Shown in pieces: positions 1 through 7,095 of a stretch of 11,356 bases of DNA. This stretch comes from CBDUSL01 sp965370265 (GTDB taxonomy: Bacteria > Patescibacteriota > Patescibacteriia > JAXHNJ01): positions 1-11,356 of the forward strand of contig CBDUSL010000022.1 of assembly GCA_965370265.1 (NCBI GenBank), given 5' to 3'. The first letter of the stretch is position 1; each line of letters begins with the position of its first letter. Made by a program: the position numbers and the translations under genes. The notes under the pieces are model-generated. The model had not been told where the DNA came from. It saw only the letters and a list, made by a program, of their open reading frames with translations, and searched no databases.

Positions 1-882
1 TGGGCTCCCGGTATTACTAAAATTGTTGATGGCGAAACAGTTATTCCCCAAAATAATGCCACTTGTGTTCTCTACACTTATACCCCGCACATTCACGGCA
101 ATTATAATTTTTGGAAAATTTGGTCAGATTGGTTTTTAAAACATTATTCAAACGGATCCCTTCTGCGAGTAAGAAACGAACCGGGTATTTGGTTGATTAG
201 AAATAATAAAAGATATAACTTTACCACTAAGTCCGCCTTTATGTTTTCTTATGATTTAGATAAAGTTATTGAAGTCTCTCTTAGCGACATACAAGCCTAC
301 GAATACGGCGCTCCCATAAAATTTGCGGAATATAGTCTTCTTCAGGCTCCTCACAATGGCGTCTATATTTTAATTAACGGCCAAAAAAGAGCCATTACCT
401 CCAAAGAAGTCTTTCAAACCCTTGGTTACAGCCCGGAAGAGTTAATTAAAGTAACCTGGGAAGACTTGGAAGCTTATGAAGAAGGGCCCAAAATTACCAT
501 GAATTTAGCTTATCCCACCGGTGTCCTTCTCCAATCCAGACAAACCGGTTCGGTTTATTATATTGAAAACGGGATTCAGAGAGCGATTCATTCCCGGGAA
601 ATTCTATATTCTAAATTCAGCCGGAGAAGATGGACCCAGATTGACCAGTCAGAAATCGATAAATATCCGACTGGAGATCCTATTAAGTTTATGGACGGTG
701 AACTAGTCAGTTCTCCCAATGCCAACGGCGTTTATTTAATTGCCGACGGCCAGAAAAAGCCTATCCCCTCTTATGAAATATTCCAGGGCATGGGCTATAA
801 ATGGTCTAATATTGTCTGGACCACGGATAAAGCTTTAAATATTCACCCGACCGGTGAACCAATTGATTATTTAGCCTCATAA
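1..882 (+). CDS. C-terminal part of a tandem-repeat, probably cell-surface protein (5' end outside window)
   Basis: The frame is open from base 1, so this is the last 293 residues of a longer protein. A TTG at 193 lies inside a repeat and is not a credible start. Residues about 20-43 (NNATCVLYTYTPH, then GNYNFWKIW and WF) look like the end of an upstream globular domain. I associate this kind of tail with lysozyme/transglycosylase-like or other wall-active domains, but that is recollection and weakly supported. From about residue 52 to the end there are four copies of a unit of about 60 residues: a short 'G-V-Y-L-I-x-x-G-x-K-R-x-I' strand pair, then 'S-x-E-x-F-x-x-x-G-Y', then a spacer ending 'Y-x-x-G-x-P-I-x-F'. 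No membrane segment is visible in this part. The stop codon lies four bases before the LigB-like gene. The role is unknown; a surface adhesion or wall-associated protein is an inference. Confidence 0.75.
   Translation, partial: WAPGITKIVDGETVIPQNNATCVLYTYTPHIHGNYNFWKIWSDWFLKHYSNGSLLRVRNEPGIWLIRNNKRYNFTTKSAFMFSYDLDKVIEVSLSDIQAYEYGAPIKFAEYSLLQAPHNGVYILINGQKRAITSKEVFQTLGYSPEELIKVTWEDLEAYEEGPKITMNLAYPTGVLLQSRQTGSVYYIENGIQRAIHSREILYSKFSRRRWTQIDQSEIDKYPTGDPIKFMDGELVSSPNANGVYLIADGQKKPIPSYEIFQGMGYKWSNIVWTTDKALNIHPTGEPIDYLAS
154..879 (+). repeat. Four tandem protein-level repeats of about 60 residues
   Basis: The units run approximately 154-324, 325-510, 511-690 and 691-879. Each has a core of the type IWLIRNNKRYNF, VYILINGQKRAI, VYYIENGIQRAI or VYLIADGQKKPI. 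This is followed 5-10 residues later by a (S/T)xExF-like segment and then by (Y/H)xxGxPI near the unit end. The repeats are diverged at DNA level, so they are old duplications and not a recent expansion. The predicted structure is beta-rich. Confidence 0.75.
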
Positions 883-886
883 ATAT

Positions 887-1678
887 ATGCTTGTTTTTTC
901 TTCAATCTGCCCTCACCCACCTTTACTGATTCCGAACATCGGAAAAAATAATTTAAATCAGGTAAAAAAAACTACTCAGGCACTAACTGGACTTGAGGAA
1001 GATTTTTACGCCAGTAAACCAGATGCCATTTTAATTATTTCCCCTCACGCTCCTTTGATCCCGGACGCTTTCTCCATAAATATTGCCGATAAATTTAAAT
1101 TACAATTTGAAGAATTCGGTGATTTTACAACCCGGAAAGAATTTAAGTCCAATACCTCTTTTGCCCACCGCCTTAAAGAAAGATTGGAGGATCATAATTT
1201 CCCCGCTATTCTAACCAGCCATAAAAATCTTGATCATGGTGTTTCTGTCCCCCTTTTTTTTCTGGCTAAGCATACCCCAGACATCCAGATAACCCCTATA
1301 AGTTTTTCTCTGCTTGATTTAAAAACTCATTTTGACTTCGGAAAAATTATTTCTGAAGAAATTCACCAGACAAACCAAAGAATTGCCGTTATTGCTTCCG
1401 GCGACCTCTCTCATAAATTAACCAAAGCAGCTCCGGCCGGATATTCCCCCCAGGGGAAAGTTTTTGATAAGAAATTAGTGGAATTAATCCAAAAAAAAGA
1501 AACCGAATCAATTTTAAAACTCGATGACGCATTAATTGAAGATGCCGGTGAATGCGGATTAAGATCAATTATTATTCTGCTTGGTATCCTTAACCGTAAA
1601 AAGTATACACCGGAAATCCTGTCTTATGAAGGTCCATTTGGAATTGGTTATCTAGTCGCTAATTATAAACTACATTAA
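887..1678 (+). CDS. LigB/MEMO-like class III extradiol dioxygenase-fold protein (N-terminal half of AmmeMemoRadiSam system protein A)
   Basis: This is a 263-residue protein of the class III extradiol dioxygenase (LigB) superfamily, close to the N-terminal domain of 'AmmeMemoRadiSam system protein A'. Visible motifs are CPHPPLLIP (8-16, His10), ISPHAP (51-56, His54), LDHGVSVPL (115-123), IASGDLSHKL (169-178, His176), EDAGECGLRS (218-227) and SYEGPFGIGY (246-255). His10 and His54 match the usual metal-ligand positions; the third ligand is uncertain. In many bacteria this domain continues directly into an AMMECR1 domain, but here the protein stops right after the dioxygenase fold. The AMMECR1 half is a separate gene at 3215. 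The upstream gap is 4 bases and the next gene begins on the base after the stop, so the run is probably co-transcribed. The biochemical role of the AmmeMemoRadiSam family is not established to my knowledge. No Shine-Dalgarno sequence is seen. Confidence 0.88.
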   Translation: MLVFSSICPHPPLLIPNIGKNNLNQVKKTTQALTGLEEDFYASKPDAILIISPHAPLIPDAFSINIADKFKLQFEEFGDFTTRKEFKSNTSFAHRLKERLEDHNFPAILTSHKNLDHGVSVPLFFLAKHTPDIQITPISFSLLDLKTHFDFGKIISEEIHQTNQRIAVIASGDLSHKLTKAAPAGYSPQGKVFDKKLVELIQKKETESILKLDDALIEDAGECGLRSIIILLGILNRKKYTPEILSYEGPFGIGYLVANYKLH

Positions 1679-2428
1679 ATGCAGATTATTCCCATCCATA
1701 CAAAATTTTTAAAACCTGGTCAAAAAATATTTGACCTTTTTATAAAACATGTTTCTAAGAGTAAAATCAAAAACAATGATATTATTACTATTGCTTCGAA
1801 ATTGGTCAGCTATGAACAAAATAGAATAATTGAATTAAAAACTATTATCCCTTCTAAAAAAGCCCTTGTCCTCTCAAAAAAATATTCTCTCTCCCCGGAA
1901 TTTTGCCAACTAGTTTTAAGAGAGGCGGATAAAGTTATTGGCGGGGTAAAAAACGCGATTTTAACCCTAAAAAACGGGTTCGTTATTGCCAACGCCGGGG
2001 CTGATCATTCTAATGTAAAAAAGGGTTATGCGGCCCTTTGGCCCAAGAATGGGGAAAAGTACTTAGATAGCCTAAAAAGGGCTCTAGAAAGCCATTATAA
2101 AGCGAAAATTGGCCTAATTTTAGTTGATTCCCATTGTGCCCCCCTCCGTCTGGGAACCCGGGGAATGGCTTTAGCGATTAGCGGTTTTGAGGGGATAATT
2201 GATGAAAGAATGAATAAAGATATTTTTGGTAATAAAATGAAAATAACCAGAGTAAGCCTGGCTGATGACCTGGCCAGTACCGCTAATTTACTAATGGGAG
2301 AAAGCGGTCAAAAAATTCCTTTTGTCATTTTCAAAGGAATAAAAATGAGGCTCTCAAAAAAATCAGCAATGACATTATCCAAAGATTTAAAAATGAATCC
2401 CAAGACTTGCCTTTTCCGGGATTATTAG
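1679..2428 (+). CDS. CofE-like protein (F420-0:gamma-glutamyl ligase family), substrate unknown
   Basis: At 249 residues this has the length of the CofE family (PF01996-type). Conserved blocks are NNDIITIASKLVS (32-44), GFVIANAGADHSNV (100-113), LILVDSHCAPLRLGTRG (146-162), IDERMNKDIFGN (174-185) and SLADDLASTANLLMGE (193-208). Asp109 and Asp150 sit where the family has conserved acidic metal-binding residues. CofE adds glutamates to coenzyme F420-0, but no cofC, cofD, FO synthase or F420-dependent enzyme is in the window. The block that is typically 'SDSFGRPWR' reads VDSHCAPLR, so the acceptor pocket may differ. The true substrate may not be F420. The ATG abuts the preceding TAA with zero spacing, so the gene is probably translationally coupled to the LigB-like gene. 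The stop is TAG. Confidence 0.85.
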   Translation: MQIIPIHTKFLKPGQKIFDLFIKHVSKSKIKNNDIITIASKLVSYEQNRIIELKTIIPSKKALVLSKKYSLSPEFCQLVLREADKVIGGVKNAILTLKNGFVIANAGADHSNVKKGYAALWPKNGEKYLDSLKRALESHYKAKIGLILVDSHCAPLRLGTRGMALAISGFEGIIDERMNKDIFGNKMKITRVSLADDLASTANLLMGESGQKIPFVIFKGIKMRLSKKSAMTLSKDLKMNPKTCLFRDY

Positions 2429-2463
2429 TTAAAATAATTAAAAGCATAATAAAGCGAAAAGAC

Positions 2464-3147
2464 ATGAATAAAAAAACTATTTATTTTGTAATCATATTTA
2501 CAGGGATTGGTTTAATTGCCCTGCAAATACCAGTGGCTAATATTATTGGTTCAAGCCAAAACTTTACTGTTTTTGAATACTTGGGTCCAACGGCTGGTTT
2601 ATTTCTCGGACCTATATTTGGGTCTATTTCTATTTTCTTTGTTAAGTTATATAACATCATGATCGGCGGTCAGGATTTTGATATGCTTTCAATTCTTCGT
2701 TTTCTACCTATGATATTAGCGGCCGTTTACCTGGGTTCAAAATCAAAAAGAAACCTCTTTATTCCTTTGTTGTGTATGATTCTATTTATCGCCCATCCTC
2801 AGGGAAGAATAGCCTGGTATTATTCTCTCTACTGGTTAATTCCAATATTGGCGGTCTTTAAAAAGAAAAGACTTATTTTTAACGCTCTCGGCGCTACCTT
2901 TACTGCCCACGCCGTTGGCTCGGTTATTTTTCTTTATGCCTTTAACCTTCCGGCAGCTGTCTGGATTAGTTTAATACCAATCGTGGCTGTGGAAAGAGGC
3001 TTGTTTGCCTTGGGTATTTGGGTTTCCTATCCAGCCTTTAACACCCTCCTTAATAAGTTAGAAAAGAAATTTAAAATACCGGCCTTAAAAAAACTAATCA
3101 AGCCGCAATACGTTTTGTCAAAGAAATTTTTTAGAAACTTTTTATAA
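2464..3147 (+). CDS. Polytopic membrane protein, possibly ECF-transporter S-component-like
   Basis: This is a 227-residue hydrophobic protein with about six to seven predicted membrane segments, near residues 5-27, 37-63, 73-90, 95-112, 117-132, 138-160 and 165-187. It ends in a basic tail rich in Lys. The glycine/proline-rich block LGPTAGLFLGPIFGS (40-54) recalls vitamin-transporter S components of ECF importers, but no diagnostic motif is certain. Channel-like or orphan conserved membrane families remain possible. I chose ATG 2464 because it starts a typical short hydrophilic lead (MNKK) before the first membrane segment. A TTG at 2407 would overlap the preceding gene by 22 bases. The gap after the CofE-like stop is 35 bases with no obvious promoter, so it probably belongs to the same run. 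A hairpin follows its stop. Confidence 0.7.
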   Translation: MNKKTIYFVIIFTGIGLIALQIPVANIIGSSQNFTVFEYLGPTAGLFLGPIFGSISIFFVKLYNIMIGGQDFDMLSILRFLPMILAAVYLGSKSKRNLFIPLLCMILFIAHPQGRIAWYYSLYWLIPILAVFKKKRLIFNALGATFTAHAVGSVIFLYAFNLPAAVWISLIPIVAVERGLFALGIWVSYPAFNTLLNKLEKKFKIPALKKLIKPQYVLSKKFFRNFL

Positions 3148-3162
3148 AAATAAATAAAATTT

Positions 3163-3184
3163 AAGCCCCGTATCATGGGGTTTT
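3163..3184 (+). terminator. Short hairpin with T tract after the membrane-protein gene
   Basis: AAGCCCC (3163-3169) can pair with GGGGTTT (3177-3183) across a seven-base loop, giving four C-G pairs, one G-T wobble and two A-T pairs, followed by TTTT then AAA. This is a weak intrinsic terminator by stem length. It is well placed, 16 bases after the stop and just before the next promoter. It would separate the LigB/CofE-like/membrane-protein run from the AMMECR1 unit. Confidence 0.5.
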
Positions 3185-3199
3185 AAATTACCAAAAAAA

Positions 3200-3208
3200 T
3201 GTTAAAAT
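3200..3208 (+). promoter_or_regulatory. Extended -10 promoter, probably giving a leaderless AMMECR1 transcript
   Basis: TG (3200-3201), one base, then TAAAAT (3203-3208) matches the extended -10 pattern with five of six hexamer bases. No clear -35 is seen at 16-18 bases upstream. The hexamer ends six bases before the ATG at 3215, so the expected start site falls on or next to the A of the start codon. This would yield an mRNA with essentially no leader, consistent with the absence of a Shine-Dalgarno sequence. Confidence 0.5.
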
Positions 3209-3214
3209 AAGAGT

Positions 3215-3736
3215 ATGGATGAATATGTAAAACTGGCTCGAAATTCAATAGAAAATTTTGTGATTGATAATCAAATTATTAATCCGCCAAATTGGTTACC
3301 CGAAGAAATAATAAAAAACAGGGCAGGAGTTTTTGTATCCCTTCACTTAAAAAAAGATAACTCCTTAAGAGGATGCATCGGGACAATTTTACCAACTAAA
3401 AAATCAACGGCTGAAGAGATTATTCATAACGCGATTTCCGCTTGTTCACAAGACCCGCGTTTTTCTCCCGTGAAAAAAGAAGAGTTATCCGATTTATCCG
3501 TAAACGTAGATATTCTTTCTGAACCGGAAAAAATTAAGGATGAAAATGAGTTAAATCATAAAAAATACGGAATTATTGTAAAAAGCAATGACGGGCAAAC
3601 CGGCCTTCTTCTTCCGGATATTGAAGGCGTTGAAAGTATTAAAGAACAAATTTCTATTGCCTGCCGTAAAGCGGGTATTAATCCAAAGAAAGACAATCTT
3701 GAGATATTAAAATTTACGGTAACCAGACATCAATAA
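3215..3736 (+). CDS. AMMECR1-domain protein (C-terminal half of AmmeMemoRadiSam system protein A)
   Basis: This 173-residue protein is a complete AMMECR1 domain. It shows YVKLARNSIENFV (4-16), RAGVFVSL (36-43), the family hallmark LRGCIG (51-56), AEEIIHNAISACSQDPRF (66-83), the VNVDILSEPEKI region (97-108), KYGIIVKS (117-124) and GLLLPDIEGV (130-139), ending in FTVTRH. This order, and the start DEYVKLAR, match the part that follows the LigB-like domain in fused AmmeMemoRadiSam-A proteins. Together with the 263-residue gene at 887 the total (436) is about the size of the fused protein. The radical SAM partner is not in the window. The molecular function is unresolved; a role in radical-SAM-linked modification or metabolism is inferred from the family name only. 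A likely promoter lies directly upstream, and priA starts one base after the stop. Confidence 0.92.
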   Translation: MDEYVKLARNSIENFVIDNQIINPPNWLPEEIIKNRAGVFVSLHLKKDNSLRGCIGTILPTKKSTAEEIIHNAISACSQDPRFSPVKKEELSDLSVNVDILSEPEKIKDENELNHKKYGIIVKSNDGQTGLLLPDIEGVESIKEQISIACRKAGINPKKDNLEILKFTVTRHQ

Positions 3737-3737
3737 T

Positions 3738-5636
3738 ATGTATGCCGAAATACTTTTACTAAGAAAATTGCCAAAGTCTATTGATTTTTTTGATTATCAG
3801 GTTCCCGAAAAGTTAAAAAAACAAATTAAAATCGGACAAGTGGTCAATATCCCCTTTCGTCGTCAAGAAGTAAAGGGAATTGTTTTGAATTTGAAGAGTA
3901 AAACTACCTTTAAGAATATAAAAAAAATCACAGAAATAGTTGATAAAAAAGAACTGATTACGGAAAATCAGCTAAATCTGGCCAAATATACCTCTAAATA
4001 CTATCATGTTTCTTTATCGACTGTGATTAGACAAATAACCCCTCCCCTTTTAAAAAAACCAAGAAAAGCGAAAAAAATAAAAACGCCTTTTATAAAAATA
4101 TCATCTTCAAAAAAAATTAGCGATATCTCCAAAAAGATTTTTTTATCAAAAGATAAAAAATTTGTTTTCAAATATTTAAACCATCAAAAACGAGTAATTC
4201 TTTATCTTGATTTAATAAAAAAATACTTTAATAAAAGCAAACAGGTCATAATTCTTTTTCCCGAAATTATCGATATAGAAAACTTCTACCGGCATTTGCC
4301 CTTAAAATTTCGGAAAATTACTTCTGTTATTCACCACCGCCAGGCAAAAAGCGAAATTTTTCACTCATTTTCATGTATTAAATCCGGTAAAACAAAAATT
4401 ATTCTCGGGACTCCGCTTTCGGTTTTTTCCCCTTTTAAAAATCTTGGTTTAATTATTATCGACCAGGAGGACAGTCCTAACCACAAACAATTTGATCAGA
4501 ACCCGCGCTTTAACGCTAAAACTGTGGCCGAAAAATTATCTGAAACAAATAAAAACAAATTAGTTTTATGTTCAACCGCTCCCAATATCACCACCTTCAT
4601 AAGAATTAATAAAAACGAATTTAAGCTGATAAACCTGGAAGAAGAAAATAAAACAAATATACAAATAGTTGATTTAAGACAGCATGGATCAACCCCTCTT
4701 TCATTAACCCTAAAAAACAAAATAGAAAATATTAAGAAACAAAATAAAAAAACCCTCTTGTTTGTTAATCGCAAGGGTTTTTCAAGTTCACTGGTTTGTC
4801 TGGATTGCAGTTATAATTTTATCTGCCCTGATTGCCAAATCCCCTTTACTCTTCATCAAAAGGAAAAAGGCTTTTATTTACACTGTCATCGCTGCAATCG
4901 CCAAAAAGAAATGCCTCTTTCCTGTCCTCATTGTAATAGCACAAAAATTAAAAATATCGGAGTAGGTACTGAAAAAGTTCAAAAAGAAATAAATAAAGAA
5001 TTTCCTGAATTAAAAACCTGCCTTTTTGAAAAGTCATTAAAGGAAAAACCCGATATAAGCGGCTGTGATATAATTATTTCTACTCATCTTATTTTTAAAA
5101 AAATTAGCTGGCAGGATATCGGCTTAGTTTGTATTATAAACGCTGATTCACTTCTCTATCTCCCCGATTACCGATCCCAAGAAAAAACCTTCCAATTTCT
5201 TTCCAGAATTCTCAGTTATCTTCAAATAAATAAACAAACCGAAATGATAATCCAAACTTATTCCCCTAATAATGTATCTTTAAAGTTTTTCCCCTCAAAA
5301 TATGAATCTTTTTTGCGCCAGGAACTTAAACTACGCAAACAGTTTTCTTACCCGCCTTTTTCCCAACTGATAAAAATTTCCAGCCAAAATGCCAAACAAT
5401 ATCTGGCTAAAGAGAATGCTCAAAAAATTCATGACCAATTGGTAAAAAACAACCAATCAAAATTCATTTTAATTTCGCCAGTTTTGCCTTCTTTTGTTAT
5501 AAAGCGATTTAACCGCTATTATTACCAGATTATCATAAAAAAACTCCCCAAAGCCGAAGAAAACGAAATTAAAAAATTAATCAACTTAGTCCCGGATAGC
5601 TTTCTAATCGACGTTGATCCGGAAAATCTCCTTTAA
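3738..5636 (+). CDS. priA: PriA-like primosomal protein N' with degenerate helicase motifs
   Basis: This 632-residue protein keeps PriA architecture. Residues 1-105 form the DNA 3'-end-binding domain (MYAEILLL, then GQVVNIPFRR). A helicase-fold region follows. Eight zinc-ligand cysteines occur as four pairs (354/357, 363/366, 383/386, 396/399), and the C-terminal domain carries RKQFSYPPFSQL. The ATPase signatures are eroded. The Walker A site, usually GVTGSGKT, aligns with YLNHQKRV (146-153). DEEH is DQED (242-245) in an otherwise recognisable GTPLSVFSPFKNLGLIIIDQED context. The GRAGR arginine-finger motif is replaced near residues 488-497 (LSRILSYLQI). It therefore probably binds forked DNA and partners for replication restart or DnaB loading without helicase activity, as inferred for actinobacterial PriA-like proteins. 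It starts one base after AMMECR1. Lysine richness follows the low GC content. Confidence 0.9.
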   Translation: MYAEILLLRKLPKSIDFFDYQVPEKLKKQIKIGQVVNIPFRRQEVKGIVLNLKSKTTFKNIKKITEIVDKKELITENQLNLAKYTSKYYHVSLSTVIRQITPPLLKKPRKAKKIKTPFIKISSSKKISDISKKIFLSKDKKFVFKYLNHQKRVILYLDLIKKYFNKSKQVIILFPEIIDIENFYRHLPLKFRKITSVIHHRQAKSEIFHSFSCIKSGKTKIILGTPLSVFSPFKNLGLIIIDQEDSPNHKQFDQNPRFNAKTVAEKLSETNKNKLVLCSTAPNITTFIRINKNEFKLINLEEENKTNIQIVDLRQHGSTPLSLTLKNKIENIKKQNKKTLLFVNRKGFSSSLVCLDCSYNFICPDCQIPFTLHQKEKGFYLHCHRCNRQKEMPLSCPHCNSTKIKNIGVGTEKVQKEINKEFPELKTCLFEKSLKEKPDISGCDIIISTHLIFKKISWQDIGLVCIINADSLLYLPDYRSQEKTFQFLSRILSYLQINKQTEMIIQTYSPNNVSLKFFPSKYESFLRQELKLRKQFSYPPFSQLIKISSQNAKQYLAKENAQKIHDQLVKNNQSKFILISPVLPSFVIKRFNRYYYQIIIKKLPKAEENEIKKLINLVPDSFLIDVDPENLL

Positions 5637-5642
5637 TCTGAC

Positions 5643-5671
5643 TTGAAGAGATTTAACTATTTTGATATATT
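5643..5671 (+). promoter_or_regulatory. Sigma70-type promoter for def-fmt
   Basis: TTGAAG (5643-5648, four of six matches to TTGACA), a 17-base spacer, then TATATT (5666-5671, five of six matches to TATAAT). A TG at 5663-5664, one base before the hexamer, adds an extended -10. The expected start is near 5678, giving a leader of about 15 bases before the def ATG. It lies in the 56-base gap after priA. A 7-base inverted repeat, AAATCTC at 5624-5630 and GAGATTT at 5648-5654, overlaps the -35. It could be an operator or a chance match. Confidence 0.6.
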
Positions 5672-5692
5672 ATATAAAGCTTAAATATAACC

Positions 5693-6172
5693 ATGAATAA
5701 ACTTAAAATAAGAACCAGGGGTGATTTAATCCTTACAAAAAAGGCCAAAAAAATAACAACTCCCCTTGATCAAAAAATTAAAGAACTAGCCAAAAATATG
5801 GTTAAAGCGATGGATGAAGAAAACGGTATTGGCTTGGCCGCTCCTCAAATCGGTGTTTCTCAAAGAATTATTGTTATCAAGTCAAAAGACGGTTCATTGG
5901 TTCTCGTTAATCCCAGAATAAAGAAAAAATCCCTTCGTACCAATTGCGCCGAAGAGGGTTGTTTATCCGTCCCCGGAATTTTTGGTATAGTCCGTCGTCA
6001 TAATTCAGTGACCGTGGAATCAATAAACCTCGATAATAAGTCTTTAAAATTCAAAGCTAAAGGGTTAATGGCTCGGGTAATCCAGCATGAAATAGACCAT
6101 CTGAACGGCATTCTCTTTATTGATAAAATTGCCAAAAATGGATCAAAAACAAAAGATGAAAGAAAAATTTAA
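5693..6172 (+). CDS. def: Peptide deformylase
   Basis: This 159-residue metalloenzyme removes the formyl group from the N-terminal methionine of nascent proteins at the ribosome. All three family motifs are intact. Motif 1 is GIGLAAPQIG (45-54). Motif 2 is EGCLSVPG (88-95), with Cys90 as metal ligand. Motif 3 is QHEIDHLNG (131-139), with His132 and His136 as ligands and Glu133 as catalytic base. Length is normal, with a short Lys-rich tail (about residues 148-159). The gene has its own promoter upstream, and its 3' end overlaps the start of fmt, so the two are translationally coupled. No Shine-Dalgarno sequence precedes the ATG; the leader ends in AAATATAACC. Confidence 0.97.
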   Translation: MNKLKIRTRGDLILTKKAKKITTPLDQKIKELAKNMVKAMDEENGIGLAAPQIGVSQRIIVIKSKDGSLVLVNPRIKKKSLRTNCAEEGCLSVPGIFGIVRRHNSVTVESINLDNKSLKFKAKGLMARVIQHEIDHLNGILFIDKIAKNGSKTKDERKI

Positions 6173-7094
6173 TATTGTTTTTTTCGGCACTCCGGAATTC
6201 GCTATCCCTTCTCTAGAAAAACTAATTGAGGAGGGTTTTAAGGTTGTGGGAATTGTTACCCAACCTGATCGGGCAAAGGGAAGAAATTTAAAACTTTATT
6301 CTAGTCCGGTTAAAGTGCTGGCGGAAAAAAATAATATTATCATTATCCAACCCGAAAATATTAATGATATAAAATTCATTAAAGAACTGAAAAGTTTAAA
6401 ACCAGATATTTTTGTGATAATCGCTTACGGAAAAATATTGCCCAAAGAAATCATTTATCTTCCTACTTTTGACTCTGTAAATATTCACGCTTCCCTTCTG
6501 CCAAAATACCGGGGTGCCTCCCCTATTCAATCGGTGATTCTAAACGGCGAAAAAGAAACAGGCGTAACTATTATGAAAATGGACGAAAATATGGACACCG
6601 GCCCCATTCTTTCCCAAGAAAAAATCCAAATAAGCCCATCTGTAGAATTCAATAAACTCCACGATAAATTAGCTGATTTAGGAGCCGAGCTATTAAACAA
6701 AACGCTTATTTCTTATTTTGCCCATGATTTAAAACTTATTAAACAGAACGATAAAGGGGCTTCGTATACAAAAATTATCAAAAAAGAAGACGGGTATATT
6801 AACTGGCATGATTCCGCAGTTCAACTTGAAAGAAAAATCCGCGCCTTCAATCCCTGGCCGGGAACGTTCACCCATTTAAATAATAAAAAGCTTAAAATAA
6901 TTGAAGTTAATAAGACTGATAAAAAAAATACTTTTGCTCCGGGAACAATGTTTTTTGATAATGGTGAAATATATATAGCCTGCCAAGACAAATGCCTACT
7001 AATAAAAAAGCTGCAATTCGAGAGCGGAAAAGAACTTAAAAATGACCAGTTTATTGCCGGTCATAAAAACTTGGATAATGAGATTTTAAATTAA
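6156..7094 (+). CDS. fmt: Methionyl-tRNA formyltransferase
   Basis: This 312-residue protein transfers a formyl group from 10-formyl-tetrahydrofolate to Met-tRNA for initiation. The N-terminal formyltransferase domain shows IVFFGTPEFA (7-16), VTQPDRAKGR (34-43), VNIHASLLPKYRGASPIQ (108-125; Asn109 and His111 at catalytic positions) and GVTIMKMDENMDTG (136-149; Asp147 catalytic). The C-terminal OB-like domain includes RAFNPWPGTFT. I chose ATG 6156 because MKEKFNIVFFGTPEF is the usual family beginning. ATG 6138 would add six residues, and a TTG at 6120 is unlikely. With start 6156 it overlaps def by 17 bases in another frame. The stop at 7092-7094 faces the stop of the opposing glycosyltransferase with one base between. 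The priA-def-fmt order is common in bacteria. Confidence 0.96.
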   Translation: MKEKFNIVFFGTPEFAIPSLEKLIEEGFKVVGIVTQPDRAKGRNLKLYSSPVKVLAEKNNIIIIQPENINDIKFIKELKSLKPDIFVIIAYGKILPKEIIYLPTFDSVNIHASLLPKYRGASPIQSVILNGEKETGVTIMKMDENMDTGPILSQEKIQISPSVEFNKLHDKLADLGAELLNKTLISYFAHDLKLIKQNDKGASYTKIIKKEDGYINWHDSAVQLERKIRAFNPWPGTFTHLNNKKLKIIEVNKTDKKNTFAPGTMFFDNGEIYIACQDKCLLIKKLQFESGKELKNDQFIAGHKNLDNEILN

Positions 7095-7095
7095 G

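Noticed and set aside
1679..2428. Evidence for coenzyme F420 biosynthesis
   Set aside because: Only a CofE-family member is present, with an altered motif block and no other F420 gene nearby. Family membership alone does not show the pathway.
2407..2463. Upstream TTG start for the membrane protein
   Set aside because: It would overlap the CofE-like gene and add a 19-residue lead with no conserved look. ATG 2464 gives a normal N-terminus.
4496..4965. Short open frames overlapping the middle of priA on both strands
   Set aside because: The priA frame carries the conserved zinc cysteines here. The alternative frames are hydrophobic or low-complexity by-products.
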